From positions 552,205-616,204 of the forward strand of contig NZ_JADQTO010000002.1 in the NCBI RefSeq assembly GCF_015704865.1: 64,000 bases of DNA, read 5' to 3'. Under the pieces are notes generated by a model. That model worked only from the letters and a program-made list of their open reading frames with translations, was not told the DNA's origin and ran no database searches. Source of the DNA: Actinoplanes aureus. GTDB lineage: Bacteria; Actinomycetota; Actinomycetes; Mycobacteriales; Micromonosporaceae. Position 1 is the stretch's first letter. Each line of letters starts with the position of its first letter. Shown here in pieces: positions 34,222-42,278 of the stretch. Both the position numbers and the translations under genes were made by a program.

Positions 34222-34482
34222 TCAGATGAGGCTGCGGAACATGTTGGCCGACTCCATGCCGGCCCGGGTCAGCTGAGTCGCCTCGTCCAGTCGCTCGCGG
34301 GCCTGCTCCAGGCTCGCGATGGCGGCCGCCGCGGCCGGATGGAACGAGCCGATCGCGGTCATCCGCAGCAGCACCAGCGCCTGGTCCAGCTGGTCCGACA
34401 CGGCCTGGATCCCGACGACCGCCCGCTCGGCGCCGTCCACCGACGCCGCCACGTTGACCTTGACCTCTTCAACGTTCGCCAT
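34222..34482 (-). CDS. Small helical protein, possibly WXG100-like partner of the FtsK-like ATPase
   Basis: An 86-aa, probably all-helical, acidic protein (MANVEEVKVNVAASVDGAE...) with no Cys and no transmembrane helix. Size and Ala/Leu heptads recall the small ESX/WXG100-type substrates or partners of T7SS ATPases, but the W-x-G turn is absent, so the resemblance is only general. GGAGG sits 5 nt upstream of the ATG. It is the last of three minus-strand genes (ATPase, membrane protein, this), spaced 15-26 bp, likely one operon ending at the 34196-34215 hairpin. Function not recognised. Confidence 0.75.
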   Translation of the reverse strand: MANVEEVKVNVAASVDGAERAVVGIQAVSDQLDQALVLLRMTAIGSFHPAAAAAIASLEQARERLDEATQLTRAGMESANMFRSLI

Positions 34483-34497
34483 TGTGCCTCCGATCTT

Positions 34498-35172
34498 CTA
34501 GTTGAAGAGCACCTTGAGACCCTGACCCATGCAGGTGAGCAGCACCGGGACCAAGCAGACGATCACGCCGAGGAGCGGGGTGCGGTCGACCTTGCGGCCC
34601 TCGTCGCCGTACACGAAGCCGATCGTGGCCCAACCCAGCCCGAACGCCAGCAGCGGCATGCTCAGCCCGCAGAGCAGGGCGTAGTCCGGCGGCGAGCCGG
34701 CCAACAGGAACAGCACGATCTGCACCAGCAGCACCACGGCCGCGAACGGTCCGTAGATCAGCAGATTGCGCAGCCAGGGACGGTGCGGCCCGAGCGGCGC
34801 CGGGCCGACGAAGGCGTTGTCCGCGGCGTCCGCGGTGGTCCGGGCATCGCGCAGCGCCGCCAGCACGGCAGCCGGGCCGCCGGCCACCCGTTCCATCGCC
34901 GCGGCCTGGTCGGTCGCCTGCGGCAAGAGCTCATTTTCCGGTACGCCGAAATCGCGCACCAACCTCGCTCGTTGCGGGGCCAGCCGCGCCCGTACCGCGG
35001 AAAGTTCCTGCTGTGCGGCCGTGACCGTCGCGGTGTGCTCGCCCACCGCTGAGCTCTCCGCCCGGCGCACCGCGTCCAGCTCCCGTGCGGCCGCCAGGTA
35101 CTCCGCCCACGGGTCAGCGGGCGGCCCGGCCTGGGCCGGCACGACGCCGCGCTGTTCCGCCTGCTCAGTCAC
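34498..35172 (-). CDS. Coiled-coil protein with C-terminal membrane helices, FtsK-like operon
   Basis: A 224-aa protein. Residues 1-120 are helical, Ala/Glu/Arg-rich and probably coiled coil; three hydrophobic segments follow (LLIYGPFAAVVLLVQIVLF; ALLCGLSMPLLAFGLG; LLGVIVCLVPVLLTCMG). GTG at 35172 was preferred, with GGAAAG upstream, over a longer frame that would overlap the ATPase gene. It lies between the FtsK/EccC-like ATPase and the 86-aa helical protein, suggesting a membrane anchor or channel component for that ATPase. No family recognised. Confidence 0.75.
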   Translation of the reverse strand: MTEQAEQRGVVPAQAGPPADPWAEYLAAARELDAVRRAESSAVGEHTATVTAAQQELSAVRARLAPQRARLVRDFGVPENELLPQATDQAAAMERVAGGPAAVLAALRDARTTADAADNAFVGPAPLGPHRPWLRNLLIYGPFAAVVLLVQIVLFLLAGSPPDYALLCGLSMPLLAFGLGWATIGFVYGDEGRKVDRTPLLGVIVCLVPVLLTCMGQGLKVLFN

Positions 35173-35197
35173 CGCGCGCCACTTTCCGGGTGCTCTC

Positions 35198-37789
35198 TCA
35201 CTGTGCGTCACTTTCCGGGTCCACAAACGGCACCACGGTCACCGTGCGGTCGGCGTGCCGGTCGTGCAGCAGCGCCCGGTTCGGCCGGGGATGCCAGTCC
35301 ACCGGCCGGCCCAACATCAGCGTCACATCGTGCTGCGGCACGTTGAGAAAGAGCAGGCCGGCCACATCCTCGCGGCCCATGCTGCCGCCGGTCTCCTCGC
35401 CAAACCGCCGCACTCCGCGCCACCAGGACAGCAGGTGTGACCCGCGGCTCGGCCCGTCCCGCAGCAGCTGCCGCAGCCCGGTCAGGCTCCCCGGCGGCGC
35501 GGCGTCCATCCCGAACACCACCCGGTAGCCCGGGCGCTCGGCGTCCAGTTCCGCGGCGAGGCCGGCGGCGTCGACCACGACCACCTCCTGCCGGTGGGCC
35601 AGCTCTGCGGCGAGCGCGGCGGCCGGCGCGTCGCCCTCGGCCACCAGGGACGCGATCACGAACCGGGCGGTACGCGGTGTGTGACAGGCGGCCACGCTCC
35701 GGGCCGCCGCGTCCAGCACCTCCGCACCGGTCGACAGCGAGCCCAGGATCGCCAGGTGCCGTCCCGGCGAGGAGTCGAGCGGGAAGGTGGCCGTCGACAG
35801 GTTCACGTCGATCACCCGGCCGACCAGAGCTGCCGGGCGGCCCACCCGTCCGGCCAGCGCGGCCCGGTAGGTGGGGTCGTCGGCGAGGTGCTGCTGCGCG
35901 TACCCGGCGAAGACCCGGGGCGGCTGCGCCTCCTGGTCGCGGGCACCCCACAGGCGGTGCCGCAGGTCGCTCAGCAGTGGCTGGTCGGCGTGCGGATCGG
36001 GGAAGCGCACCACCCGCTCGTGACCGCGGGTCGCGCCACGCGGGCCGCCCAGACCGCCGGCCGTGTTCACCACCGCGCTGCCCATCGGCAGTCCCGCCGC
36101 GGCGTCGTTGGTCGGCTCCAGCACGTCCCCGCCGCCGGGCAGAGCGATCCGCACCGGGAACTGACCGAAGATCGAATCCCGCTTGGCGTAGAGCGCTTCC
36201 ACGCCGAGCACGGTCTGACTGGCCAGGACCAGGTGAATACCGTACGAGCGGCCCTTGCGAGCCAGCGACTCCAGCAGCGCCACGGCCTCGCCGGCTATCG
36301 GATCGTTGCCGGCCAGCAGCACCTGGAACTCGTCGATCACACAGAGGATCCGCGGCAGCGGTGTGCCCCGGCCCTCCTCGGCGACGACCGTCCGCAGGTC
36401 CGCGAAGCGGGACACACCAGCTCGCTTGTACGCCATCGAGCGGCGGGTCATCTCGGCATCCAGCTCGCGGAGCACCGCCAGGCCGTACTCCCGGTCGGAC
36501 TCGACACCGACCGCGCGGGCGTGCGGCAGCCAGGTGCGGTCCCGCCGGGTCGGCACGAACTCCGCGAAGGACACGCCCTCCTTGAAGTCGAGCAGGTAGA
36601 GGGCCAGCTGGTCGGGGCCGTACCGGGCGCCCAGGCCGTACAGCACGTTGATCAGGAAGGCGGTCTTGCCGGCACCCGACCGGCCACCCACCATCCAGTG
36701 CGGGGTCAGGTCGTTGAACCTCAGCACCAGCGGCACGTCGCCGTGGTGACCGACCACGATCTCCACCCCGGTTGCCGCGTCACCGCCCCACAGCTCATCG
36801 GCCGGCTCCGGCAGCAGGTCGGAGAGGGTGACCCGGGACGCCTCCGCGGTGTCCGCGGCCAGCGCATGGCAGACCGCGTCGATCAGATGCGGCGGCGGGT
36901 CCTCGTCGAGAAAGACCGGAGCGTTCAGCCACAGCGCCTCCGGCCGCGAACCGAACGTGCCACCCGGCGGATCGCCGATGATCGCGAACGGGTTCCGCAC
37001 CGAGATCGCGGTCGTCCGTGGCAGTGGAGCCTGAGTGGTCTCGGCGGTCAGCGGCGGAGGCGGCCAGCCGGCCACGATCAGATGCAGCCCGGAATCCGGC
37101 CCCTGCTGCGCCAGCGCCGCGATCCGGCGCAACTCCTCACCCTCGGTGAGCTCGGGCAGGCTGGCGATCACCACCAGCATCAGCCGGTCCCGCCGGTTGC
37201 GCCGGACGGCGCCGCCACGGACCGGGCGCAGCCACTTCTCCGCCTCGGAGAGCACGTCGCGCAACCCCTGCCGGTCGGTGGCCGGCGGCGCCATCAGGCC
37301 GGCGTCGGCCAGCTCCTCGAAGGGCGCGAACACGGTGCCGCCACCCACCCCGTCGACCGTCCGGACCAATAGTGATCCGGCCGGAGCGGCGGCTAGCAGG
37401 CGCAGCAGGAGCGAACGCAGCAGACCAAACACGCGAGGATCGGTAGCGGTCGCGTCGACGGTCAGGTGACCCGTGCCGAGCAGCGGCACGACGGCTGGAA
37501 AACGTACGTCGTCCAACGGCTGGGCGATACCCAGCCGGACGAACTGCGGCGTGCTCTCACCACCGCCCAGCGGCGCGGTCGAGGACAGCGCGTCCAGCGT
37601 GGCACCCAGCCAACCGGGCGCGAGCTCGCCGGCCGCCGCCCGCAACCGGTCGGCCAGCCGGTGCTGCTCCCGGGGATCGGGAACGGTCGGGGCGTACGCC
37701 TCAAGCGCGGCCGCGGCCGCGTCCACCGTCGCCGCTGCCTGCCGGTGCAAGGCAGCGGCCTGCCGGACCCGCAGAGTCGAATCCGCCAC
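35198..37789 (-). CDS. FtsK/SpoIIIE-type (EccC-like) ATPase with a degenerate second module
   Basis: An 863-aa protein with no transmembrane helix. Residues 1-70 are helical. An intact FtsK-like module has Walker A VGGRSGAGKTAFL (Lys near 375), LLDFKEGVSFAEF, Walker B RILCVIDEFQVLL and LASQTVLG, the same order as ATPase 1 of EccC. A C-terminal module resembles EccC ATPase 2, but its P-loop reads LGSLSTGAEVL (about 680-690) and lacks Gly-Lys. It is thus a two-module relative of EccC, probably a substrate-pumping motor. GTG start with AGGAGG 9 nt upstream. It is divergent (147 bp) from a YbaB-like/WXG-like/effector operon, which may supply its cargo. Confidence 0.85.
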   Translation of the reverse strand: MADSTLRVRQAAALHRQAAATVDAAAAALEAYAPTVPDPREQHRLADRLRAAAGELAPGWLGATLDALSSTAPLGGGESTPQFVRLGIAQPLDDVRFPAVVPLLGTGHLTVDATATDPRVFGLLRSLLLRLLAAAPAGSLLVRTVDGVGGGTVFAPFEELADAGLMAPPATDRQGLRDVLSEAEKWLRPVRGGAVRRNRRDRLMLVVIASLPELTEGEELRRIAALAQQGPDSGLHLIVAGWPPPPLTAETTQAPLPRTTAISVRNPFAIIGDPPGGTFGSRPEALWLNAPVFLDEDPPPHLIDAVCHALAADTAEASRVTLSDLLPEPADELWGGDAATGVEIVVGHHGDVPLVLRFNDLTPHWMVGGRSGAGKTAFLINVLYGLGARYGPDQLALYLLDFKEGVSFAEFVPTRRDRTWLPHARAVGVESDREYGLAVLRELDAEMTRRSMAYKRAGVSRFADLRTVVAEEGRGTPLPRILCVIDEFQVLLAGNDPIAGEAVALLESLARKGRSYGIHLVLASQTVLGVEALYAKRDSIFGQFPVRIALPGGGDVLEPTNDAAAGLPMGSAVVNTAGGLGGPRGATRGHERVVRFPDPHADQPLLSDLRHRLWGARDQEAQPPRVFAGYAQQHLADDPTYRAALAGRVGRPAALVGRVIDVNLSTATFPLDSSPGRHLAILGSLSTGAEVLDAAARSVAACHTPRTARFVIASLVAEGDAPAAALAAELAHRQEVVVVDAAGLAAELDAERPGYRVVFGMDAAPPGSLTGLRQLLRDGPSRGSHLLSWWRGVRRFGEETGGSMGREDVAGLLFLNVPQHDVTLMLGRPVDWHPRPNRALLHDRHADRTVTVVPFVDPESDAQ

Positions 37790-37936
37790 TGCCCACCACC
37801 TCCTGTCCGCGGATAAAACTTATCCCAGACCCGCCCGAGAGCCGCGTTGCGTCCCCGATGCCACTTTCGCGCCGCACCGTGGTCGGTTGAACCCGGAGCG
37901 TGCATCGGTGGTATTCGCCATCGACGGGAGGTCGAG

Positions 37937-38257
37937 ATGGACGCTGCGGGTAACGAGGTAGCGGTCGTGGCCGAGGCGGCCGGCGGCCGGATCCAGGTCG
38001 AACTCGACAGTGACGGCCGGCTCTGGGACCTGGTCATCGACCCACGGGCGATGACGCTGCCCGCCGAGGAGTTTCGTGCCGCGCTGATCAGCGCGTTCAC
38101 GCTGGCGCAGGACCACCTGCGCGAGCAGGTTTCCGCCGCCGCGGCGGCATACGCCGCCGAGATGCCTCCGCAGGACGCCGTGGAGATCGCGGACCGCCGC
38201 TTCGCGGAGATATCCCTGGCCCTGTACGACATCTCCCGACGGGCGGCACGACGATGA
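37937..38257 (+). CDS. YbaB/EbfC-like small protein, first gene of effector operon
   Basis: A 106-aa protein with the beta-then-helix layout of YbaB/EbfC proteins (GRIQVELDSDGRLWDLVIDP, followed by a long amphipathic helix). In actinobacteria such proteins are often encoded just before WXG100-like and polymorphic-toxin genes, where they may be chaperones or adaptors rather than nucleoid proteins. GGGAGG lies 5 nt upstream of the ATG at 37937. Its stop overlaps the ATG of the WXG-like gene (38254-38257). It is divergent from the FtsK-like ATPase gene. Confidence 0.75.
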   Translation: MDAAGNEVAVVAEAAGGRIQVELDSDGRLWDLVIDPRAMTLPAEEFRAALISAFTLAQDHLREQVSAAAAAYAAEMPPQDAVEIADRRFAEISLALYDISRRAARR

Positions 38258-38700
38258 CGAGCGTACGGCTGCGCCTGGACCCGGAATCGGTCGCCGCGGC
38301 CGGTGGCACCCTGGCGGGCATCGCACAGCGGATGGCCGACGACGTCGCCGTTCTGGAGAACACGGTGCACGGGGCCGCCCATCCGTGGGGCGACGACGAG
38401 AGCGGTAGCACCTTCACCGTCGCCTACTCGTCCATCCTCGGGCACGCGCTTGCCGCGCTCGGTTCGTATGTGCAGCAGGTGGGCGATGCCGCGCTCTCCT
38501 TGGCCGTGCAGGCTCGCGCGATGGCCGGGACGGACGCGGCCGCGGCCGCGTCCTTGGTCTCCCTCGCGCCGCCCGCCGATCGTGTCGAGCCTGTTTGTCT
38601 GGCGCGGCCCGCCGATCGTGTCGAGCCTGTTCCCCTCGCGCCGCCCGCTGATCTCGTCGGGCCCGGTGCCTCCGGCTGTTCGGGTGGGCCGGGGACATGA
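38254..38700 (+). CDS. WXG100/ESX-like protein with repeat tail
   Basis: A 148-aa protein. Residues 1-95 match the helical hairpin of ESX-type proteins and in particular the first part of the CpnT N-terminus (RLRLDPESVAAAGGTL; a PWGDDESGS turn in place of W-x-G). The remaining ~50 residues are three 12-aa repeats related to PPADRVEPV (36-bp DNA repeats), likely disordered. It overlaps both neighbours (ATGA), so it is translationally coupled to the YbaB-like protein and the effector. Role inferred: secretion partner or leading domain for the effector at 38697-39689. Confidence 0.7.
   Translation: MTSVRLRLDPESVAAAGGTLAGIAQRMADDVAVLENTVHGAAHPWGDDESGSTFTVAYSSILGHALAALGSYVQQVGDAALSLAVQARAMAGTDAAAAASLVSLAPPADRVEPVCLARPADRVEPVPLAPPADLVGPGASGCSGGPGT
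38566..38673 (+). repeat. 36-bp tandem repeat in the WXG-like gene
   Basis: Three units, anchors GCCGAT at 38575 and 38611 and GCTGAT at 38647, exact 36-bp period, in frame. Confidence 0.8.
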
Positions 38701-39689
38701 CGATCGAGCTGCCCGCCGAACTCACCGAGCCGCTCGGCTGGGTCGGCCTCACCTGGCCGCAGGCCGACGAGGACCGGCTGTACGCCGACGGGCGGGCCTG
38801 GATCGAGCACGGCGCGCGGCTGCGCGTACACGCCTCGGAGGCCGACGCCGCGGCTCGCCGCGTGTGGATGGAGAACGAAGGCGCCTCCGTCGAAGCCTTC
38901 GAGCAATGGTGGAACGGCCCGGACGGCCCCGGCCGCCACCTGGAGGACGCGGCCACCGCGGTCGAGCTGATCGGCGCCGGGCTGATCGCCATGGCCGGCG
39001 TGACCGTCGCGCTCAAGACCGCCTTCATCGCCCAGCTCACCATCCTGACCTTCCAGGTCGGCCAGGCGGTGGCCACGGCGTTCGTGACGGCCGGCGCGAC
39101 CCTGGCCGAGGTCCCGGTCTTCATTGCCGCGAGCCGCCTAGCCTGCCGGGAGATCATCCATCGCTCGCTACAGGTGGTGGAGGGCGAGATCGCGCAGATG
39201 TTCACCCGGGCGGCCGACCTGCTCCAGACCGCCGGCAGCCGAGCCGCGGCGCAGAGCGCCGGACAGCTGGCGAAACACTTCGGCCAGAACTCCGACTTCC
39301 ACCGGCTGATGCGCGAGGTCGAGAAGGTCGACGTACGCAGCCCCACGGACGGCGCCACCTTCTACTCCGGAGCGGCCTACGACGGTACGCGCATGCGGGC
39401 GTACGCCGAGGCCAACACCGACGGCCTCACCACGGTGACCCTGGAACAGACCCCCGGCGGCAGCGTCTTCGACGGCCGGGCCCTGTACGAGGCCGGCTCG
39501 CCGGTCACCAAGGACCACGCCGACAAGATCTGGGGCCGCCTCTCCGAGCGGTACGCCGAGAACGCCAACGGCGAGGTGACCGCCTGGAGTCACGCACCCA
39601 GCCACCGCAGCATCTGGCTCAACCGGGAACTGCCCGCCTTGCAGAACAACCCGAACGTCACCAGCATCAACGTCATAGATCCGGTGTAG
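38697..39689 (+). CDS. Candidate T7SS polymorphic toxin/effector
   Basis: A 330-aa protein. Residues 1-75 resemble the second part of the CpnT N-terminus (WVGLTWPQADEDRLYADG; WWNGPDG gives a W-x-G-like turn). Residues about 80-150 are hydrophobic and helical (GAGLIAMAGVTVALK; FQVGQAVATAF), perhaps membrane-inserting. The last ~115 residues form a separate domain (SPTDGATFYSGAAYD, LEQTPGGSVFDG, KIWGRLSERYAENANGEV, ELPALQNNPNV). This resembles a recurring toxin C-terminus on bacterial polymorphic toxins, whose activity I cannot assign. The next gene encodes a small acidic candidate immunity protein 3 bp downstream. Start overlaps the WXG-like stop. Confidence 0.75.
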   Translation: MTIELPAELTEPLGWVGLTWPQADEDRLYADGRAWIEHGARLRVHASEADAAARRVWMENEGASVEAFEQWWNGPDGPGRHLEDAATAVELIGAGLIAMAGVTVALKTAFIAQLTILTFQVGQAVATAFVTAGATLAEVPVFIAASRLACREIIHRSLQVVEGEIAQMFTRAADLLQTAGSRAAAQSAGQLAKHFGQNSDFHRLMREVEKVDVRSPTDGATFYSGAAYDGTRMRAYAEANTDGLTTVTLEQTPGGSVFDGRALYEAGSPVTKDHADKIWGRLSERYAENANGEVTAWSHAPSHRSIWLNRELPALQNNPNVTSINVIDPV

Positions 39690-39692
39690 AAC

Positions 39693-39989
39693 GTGGAGCC
39701 CACGGTGTCAGTGCGTGAACTGCGAAGCCAGGAAGCCCAGCACGACTCCGGAGCGATCCTGCGCAGCCACGGGAAGGAGGCGGTGCAGTTCGAACTGGAC
39801 GGCAAGGTGATGACCCTCGGCGTCGAACGCGGCGTCGGCGGCGACGTGTTCTACCTGCCGGTGGTGCTGAGATGGGACGACGGCTCTCCGGTCGAAGATC
39901 CGACCGCGGCCCTGCTGCGCCCGGTGATCGAGGAGATCAACGCGTTCTGGGGCTCCGGCTCGGAATTCCGGGAGGTGCGACCGGAGTGA
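39693..39989 (+). CDS. Candidate immunity protein (Imm74-like)
   Basis: A 98-aa acidic protein (SHGKEAVQFELDGKVMTLGV, FYLPVVLRWDDGSPVED) resembling immunity protein family 74, which neutralises polymorphic toxins. It starts at a GTG 3 bp after the effector stop, so production is tied to the toxin. No signal peptide or membrane helix, as expected for an immunity protein acting in the cytoplasm. The assignment rests on position, size and moderate resemblance. An alternative start is the GTG at 39705. Confidence 0.65.
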   Translation: MEPTVSVRELRSQEAQHDSGAILRSHGKEAVQFELDGKVMTLGVERGVGGDVFYLPVVLRWDDGSPVEDPTAALLRPVIEEINAFWGSGSEFREVRPE

Positions 39990-39990
39990 C

Positions 39991-39996
39991 TAGGGT
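39991..39996 (+). promoter_or_regulatory. Possible -10 box of a leaderless promoter (40003 gene)
   Basis: TAGGGT ends 6 nt before the ATG at 40003; it starts within 2 bp of the immunity gene stop. Confidence 0.4.
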
Positions 39997-40002
39997 TTAG
40001 GT

Positions 40003-40563
40003 ATGCAGCCGCGGAAGCCTGACACCGAGGTCGGACCCGATTCGTCGACAGTGGCGGAGAAGGAGGTCGAAGCCATGGTGACGCCGAAGCCGCCGCGAAA
40101 GCGCGGCCGGTTGCAGAGCCGGCGGGCGAGGCTGGCGCTGGCTTTGGGTGCGGGCATGATGGCCCTGCTCTGCCTGGGTGGTGTAGGCGTCTTCATAGCC
40201 CTCTACGACGAGGCCACCGAGATCAAACGCACCGAGCCCGACGCGGTGGTTGATAGTTTTCTCGGCGCCTTCCTCGTTACCCGAGACGACAACGAGGCGA
40301 AACTCTACCAATGCGATTCGGGCGGTGACTTCACCCAGCTCGTCCAATACCGTGACGACACGGTGAGCCGCGAGAAGGAATTCTCCGTAGGCATCTCGAT
40401 TACCTGGTCCAGTCTTGCGGTGGAGACCACGGGTGCTAATGGAAACGTGGGCGTCGACCTGATACGGACCATTGCCGGTCAAGGGGGACGTGACAGCAGT
40501 TCTTGGCAAATCGCGCTGGTCGATCAGGATGGGTGGCGCGTGTGTGGTGCCACGAAGGTTTGA
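40003..40563 (+). CDS. Single-pass membrane protein, paralogue-like to the one at 417-1385
   Basis: A 186-aa protein with a basic N-terminus, one transmembrane helix (LALALGAGMMALLCLGGVGVFIAL, about residues 46-68) and an external domain of about 115 residues with two Cys (YQCDSG and WRVCGATKV). The layout and ending (AVVDSFLGAFLVTRDDNEA... DGWRVCGA) parallel [18 protein letters not shown]... SGWLVCD of the membrane protein at 417-1385, suggesting one small family. Its codons use more A/T in third positions than neighbours, hinting at a different origin. It converges tail-to-tail with the minus-strand operon (stops 1 bp apart). Function unknown. Confidence 0.75.
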   Translation: MQPRKPDTEVGPDSSTVAEKEVEAMVTPKPPRKRGRLQSRRARLALALGAGMMALLCLGGVGVFIALYDEATEIKRTEPDAVVDSFLGAFLVTRDDNEAKLYQCDSGGDFTQLVQYRDDTVSREKEFSVGISITWSSLAVETTGANGNVGVDLIRTIAGQGGRDSSSWQIALVDQDGWRVCGATKV

Positions 40564-41166
40564 TCACTCGGCCCAGAGTCGATTGACGGGAACCTCGGCG
40601 GTGCGAGGCGAGCGACCGGTCCACTGCCATCGGTACCAATCCAGTTCGGTGCACACACGTGCACAGACATGGCCGTCCTCGCTGGTGTGGATCTCGGTGA
40701 CCGCGCGCAGGTCACGGCGTTCCGTGCCGTCGTCCACCGCGATTTCGACGACTCGCCGGCCGGTCAGCTGGCCGGCGTCCAAGGCGGCAACCGGCGACCT
40801 GCGAGGCGGCTCGTCCAACGACACCAGGCGCGAAGCGCTCGCATCCGGCAGGGCGGGCCCTGCCATCCCGTATTCCTCAACCCACACCCGTTCGACGGGC
40901 ACTAAAGGAGCGAATACCTCGACCTGCTCGGCTTCGGCGCGGTACCACTCCGATTCCGGTATCACCGGCACATAGGTGCGGCTTCCTTGAATGACCTTCT
41001 CATCCGCCCGGAGATCGGTGCGCCATCCATGCCCTGGCAAGCCGATGATCACTCGCCGGCCACGAAGATTGCCGCCCATGGTGGCCGGCGTCGGAACGAC
41101 GGGACGAGGCGCTTCGGAGGTCCAGTTCGGATGCGATGACGAACTGGACGAAGGGCCGCTGGTCAT
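40564..41166 (-). CDS. Hypothetical protein, last gene of the T4SS-like operon
   Basis: A 200-aa soluble protein with a Ser-rich start (MTSGPSSSSSSHPNW) and repeated Trp/Tyr-containing strands (ESEWYRAEAEQVEV; ELDWYRWQW). It shows two similar halves, each with a pattern like RRVVEIAVDDGTERRDLRAV / RRVIIGLPGHGWRTDLRAD followed by WYR and VPVERVWVEEY / VPVNRLWAE, so it may be an internal duplication. Its ATG overlaps the stop of the M23 peptidase gene (41163-41166), so it belongs to that operon. No family recognised. Confidence 0.7.
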   Translation of the reverse strand: MTSGPSSSSSSHPNWTSEAPRPVVPTPATMGGNLRGRRVIIGLPGHGWRTDLRADEKVIQGSRTYVPVIPESEWYRAEAEQVEVFAPLVPVERVWVEEYGMAGPALPDASASRLVSLDEPPRRSPVAALDAGQLTGRRVVEIAVDDGTERRDLRAVTEIHTSEDGHVCARVCTELDWYRWQWTGRSPRTAEVPVNRLWAE

Positions 41167-42278
41167 CCCTCGCCGCCCAAGGAAGCGCCCTGGTTACGCA
41201 TGAATTGCACCGGATCCACCGCTCCGGCGCTCGACCGGTCGTTGTTCAGGTGAACCTCGAAATGCAGATGCGGGCCGGACGAGTTCCCGCTTGAGCCGAC
41301 CCGGCCGATGATCTCGCCGGCGGCCACCTGCTGGTTCTCTCGCACGAAGGGCCGTTGCACCAGGTGACAGTACCGTGTCATCACGTTGCCGGGGTGCAGG
41401 ATCTCCACCATCCAGCCGCATCCGCCCTTGCCCGGATACCCGTCCACATTGCAGCTCTTGCGGCCGTTGAAGTCCTCGTCGCATTTCACCATTGAGACCA
41501 CACCACTGGCCACTGCGCCGATCGGCGTGTATTTCCCGATGCTGAGGTCGACGCCATGGTGATTGGGGCGTTCCGACGTCCGGAACCCGGAACCCACACC
41601 GGCTCGCAACGGGATCGTCCATCCGGAGGCGGCGATCTGCCCGGACGCCGCGCAAACCATGGCCAGCGAGTCACCCACCGCGTTGGCCGCACCGTCGGCC
41701 AGCGAGTTGACGATCTGCGTGGCCATCGGTTCATGCTTCGCGTACGCATCGGGGTAGGCGCTGATCTGCACTGCCTGCGCGGCCCGGGTCAGCGGCATGG
41801 TCTGCCATCCGTCGATCGTCTTGAGCTTCTCGTAGAACTTGGTGCTCGCGTAGACCGGATCCCGCACCTGTTCCGGCGTGCCCCAGCCCGAGCTCGGCCG
41901 CTGCTGGAAGAGACCCTGCGAGTCGTGGTCGTTGCGATCGCCCAGGTGTCCGAGGTTGACCAGGCGGGACTCCTGCATCGCGGTCGCCACCGCGATCACC
42001 CAGGCCCGGGGCGGCATCTGCATGTCCGCACCCACGTTGATGATGACCGCGGCGTTGCGGATCTGTGCGCCGCCGTACGAACGGATCCGCGGCAGCTTGG
42101 AGTCCGGGTCTACCGGACCTCCCTTGCCGCAGCCCAGCGACGCGTTCAGAGTGCTCGGGTTGTCGTCGCCGGTGCCGCCGAGGAGGAGCACCGTCACACT
42201 GCCGCCGCAGCAGAGCAGAACAAGCGTCACGACCAGGGCTATCAGGAGGACGACCTTGCGCGGCCGGGGGACTCTCAC
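41163..42278 (-). CDS. Membrane-anchored wall hydrolase: lysozyme-like domain + M23 peptidase (VirB1-like)
   Basis: A 371-aa protein. Residues 1-35 hold a basic N-terminus and signal anchor (VVLLIALVVTLVLLCCGG). A lysozyme/SLT-like domain follows (AVATAMQESRLVNLGHLG, with the probable catalytic Glu in QES; SQGLFQQRPSSGWG). The C-terminal M23/LytM peptidase has NHHGVDLSIG and GPHLHFEVHL, supplying the zinc ligands. In Gram-positive T4SS such two-domain hydrolases open the peptidoglycan for the channel. The gene overlaps both neighbours (ATGA at each end), placing it firmly in the VirB4/VirB6-like operon. Confidence 0.88.
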   Translation of the reverse strand: MRVPRPRKVVLLIALVVTLVLLCCGGSVTVLLLGGTGDDNPSTLNASLGCGKGGPVDPDSKLPRIRSYGGAQIRNAAVIINVGADMQMPPRAWVIAVATAMQESRLVNLGHLGDRNDHDSQGLFQQRPSSGWGTPEQVRDPVYASTKFYEKLKTIDGWQTMPLTRAAQAVQISAYPDAYAKHEPMATQIVNSLADGAANAVGDSLAMVCAASGQIAASGWTIPLRAGVGSGFRTSERPNHHGVDLSIGKYTPIGAVASGVVSMVKCDEDFNGRKSCNVDGYPGKGGCGWMVEILHPGNVMTRYCHLVQRPFVRENQQVAAGEIIGRVGSSGNSSGPHLHFEVHLNNDRSSAGAVDPVQFMRNQGASLGGEG

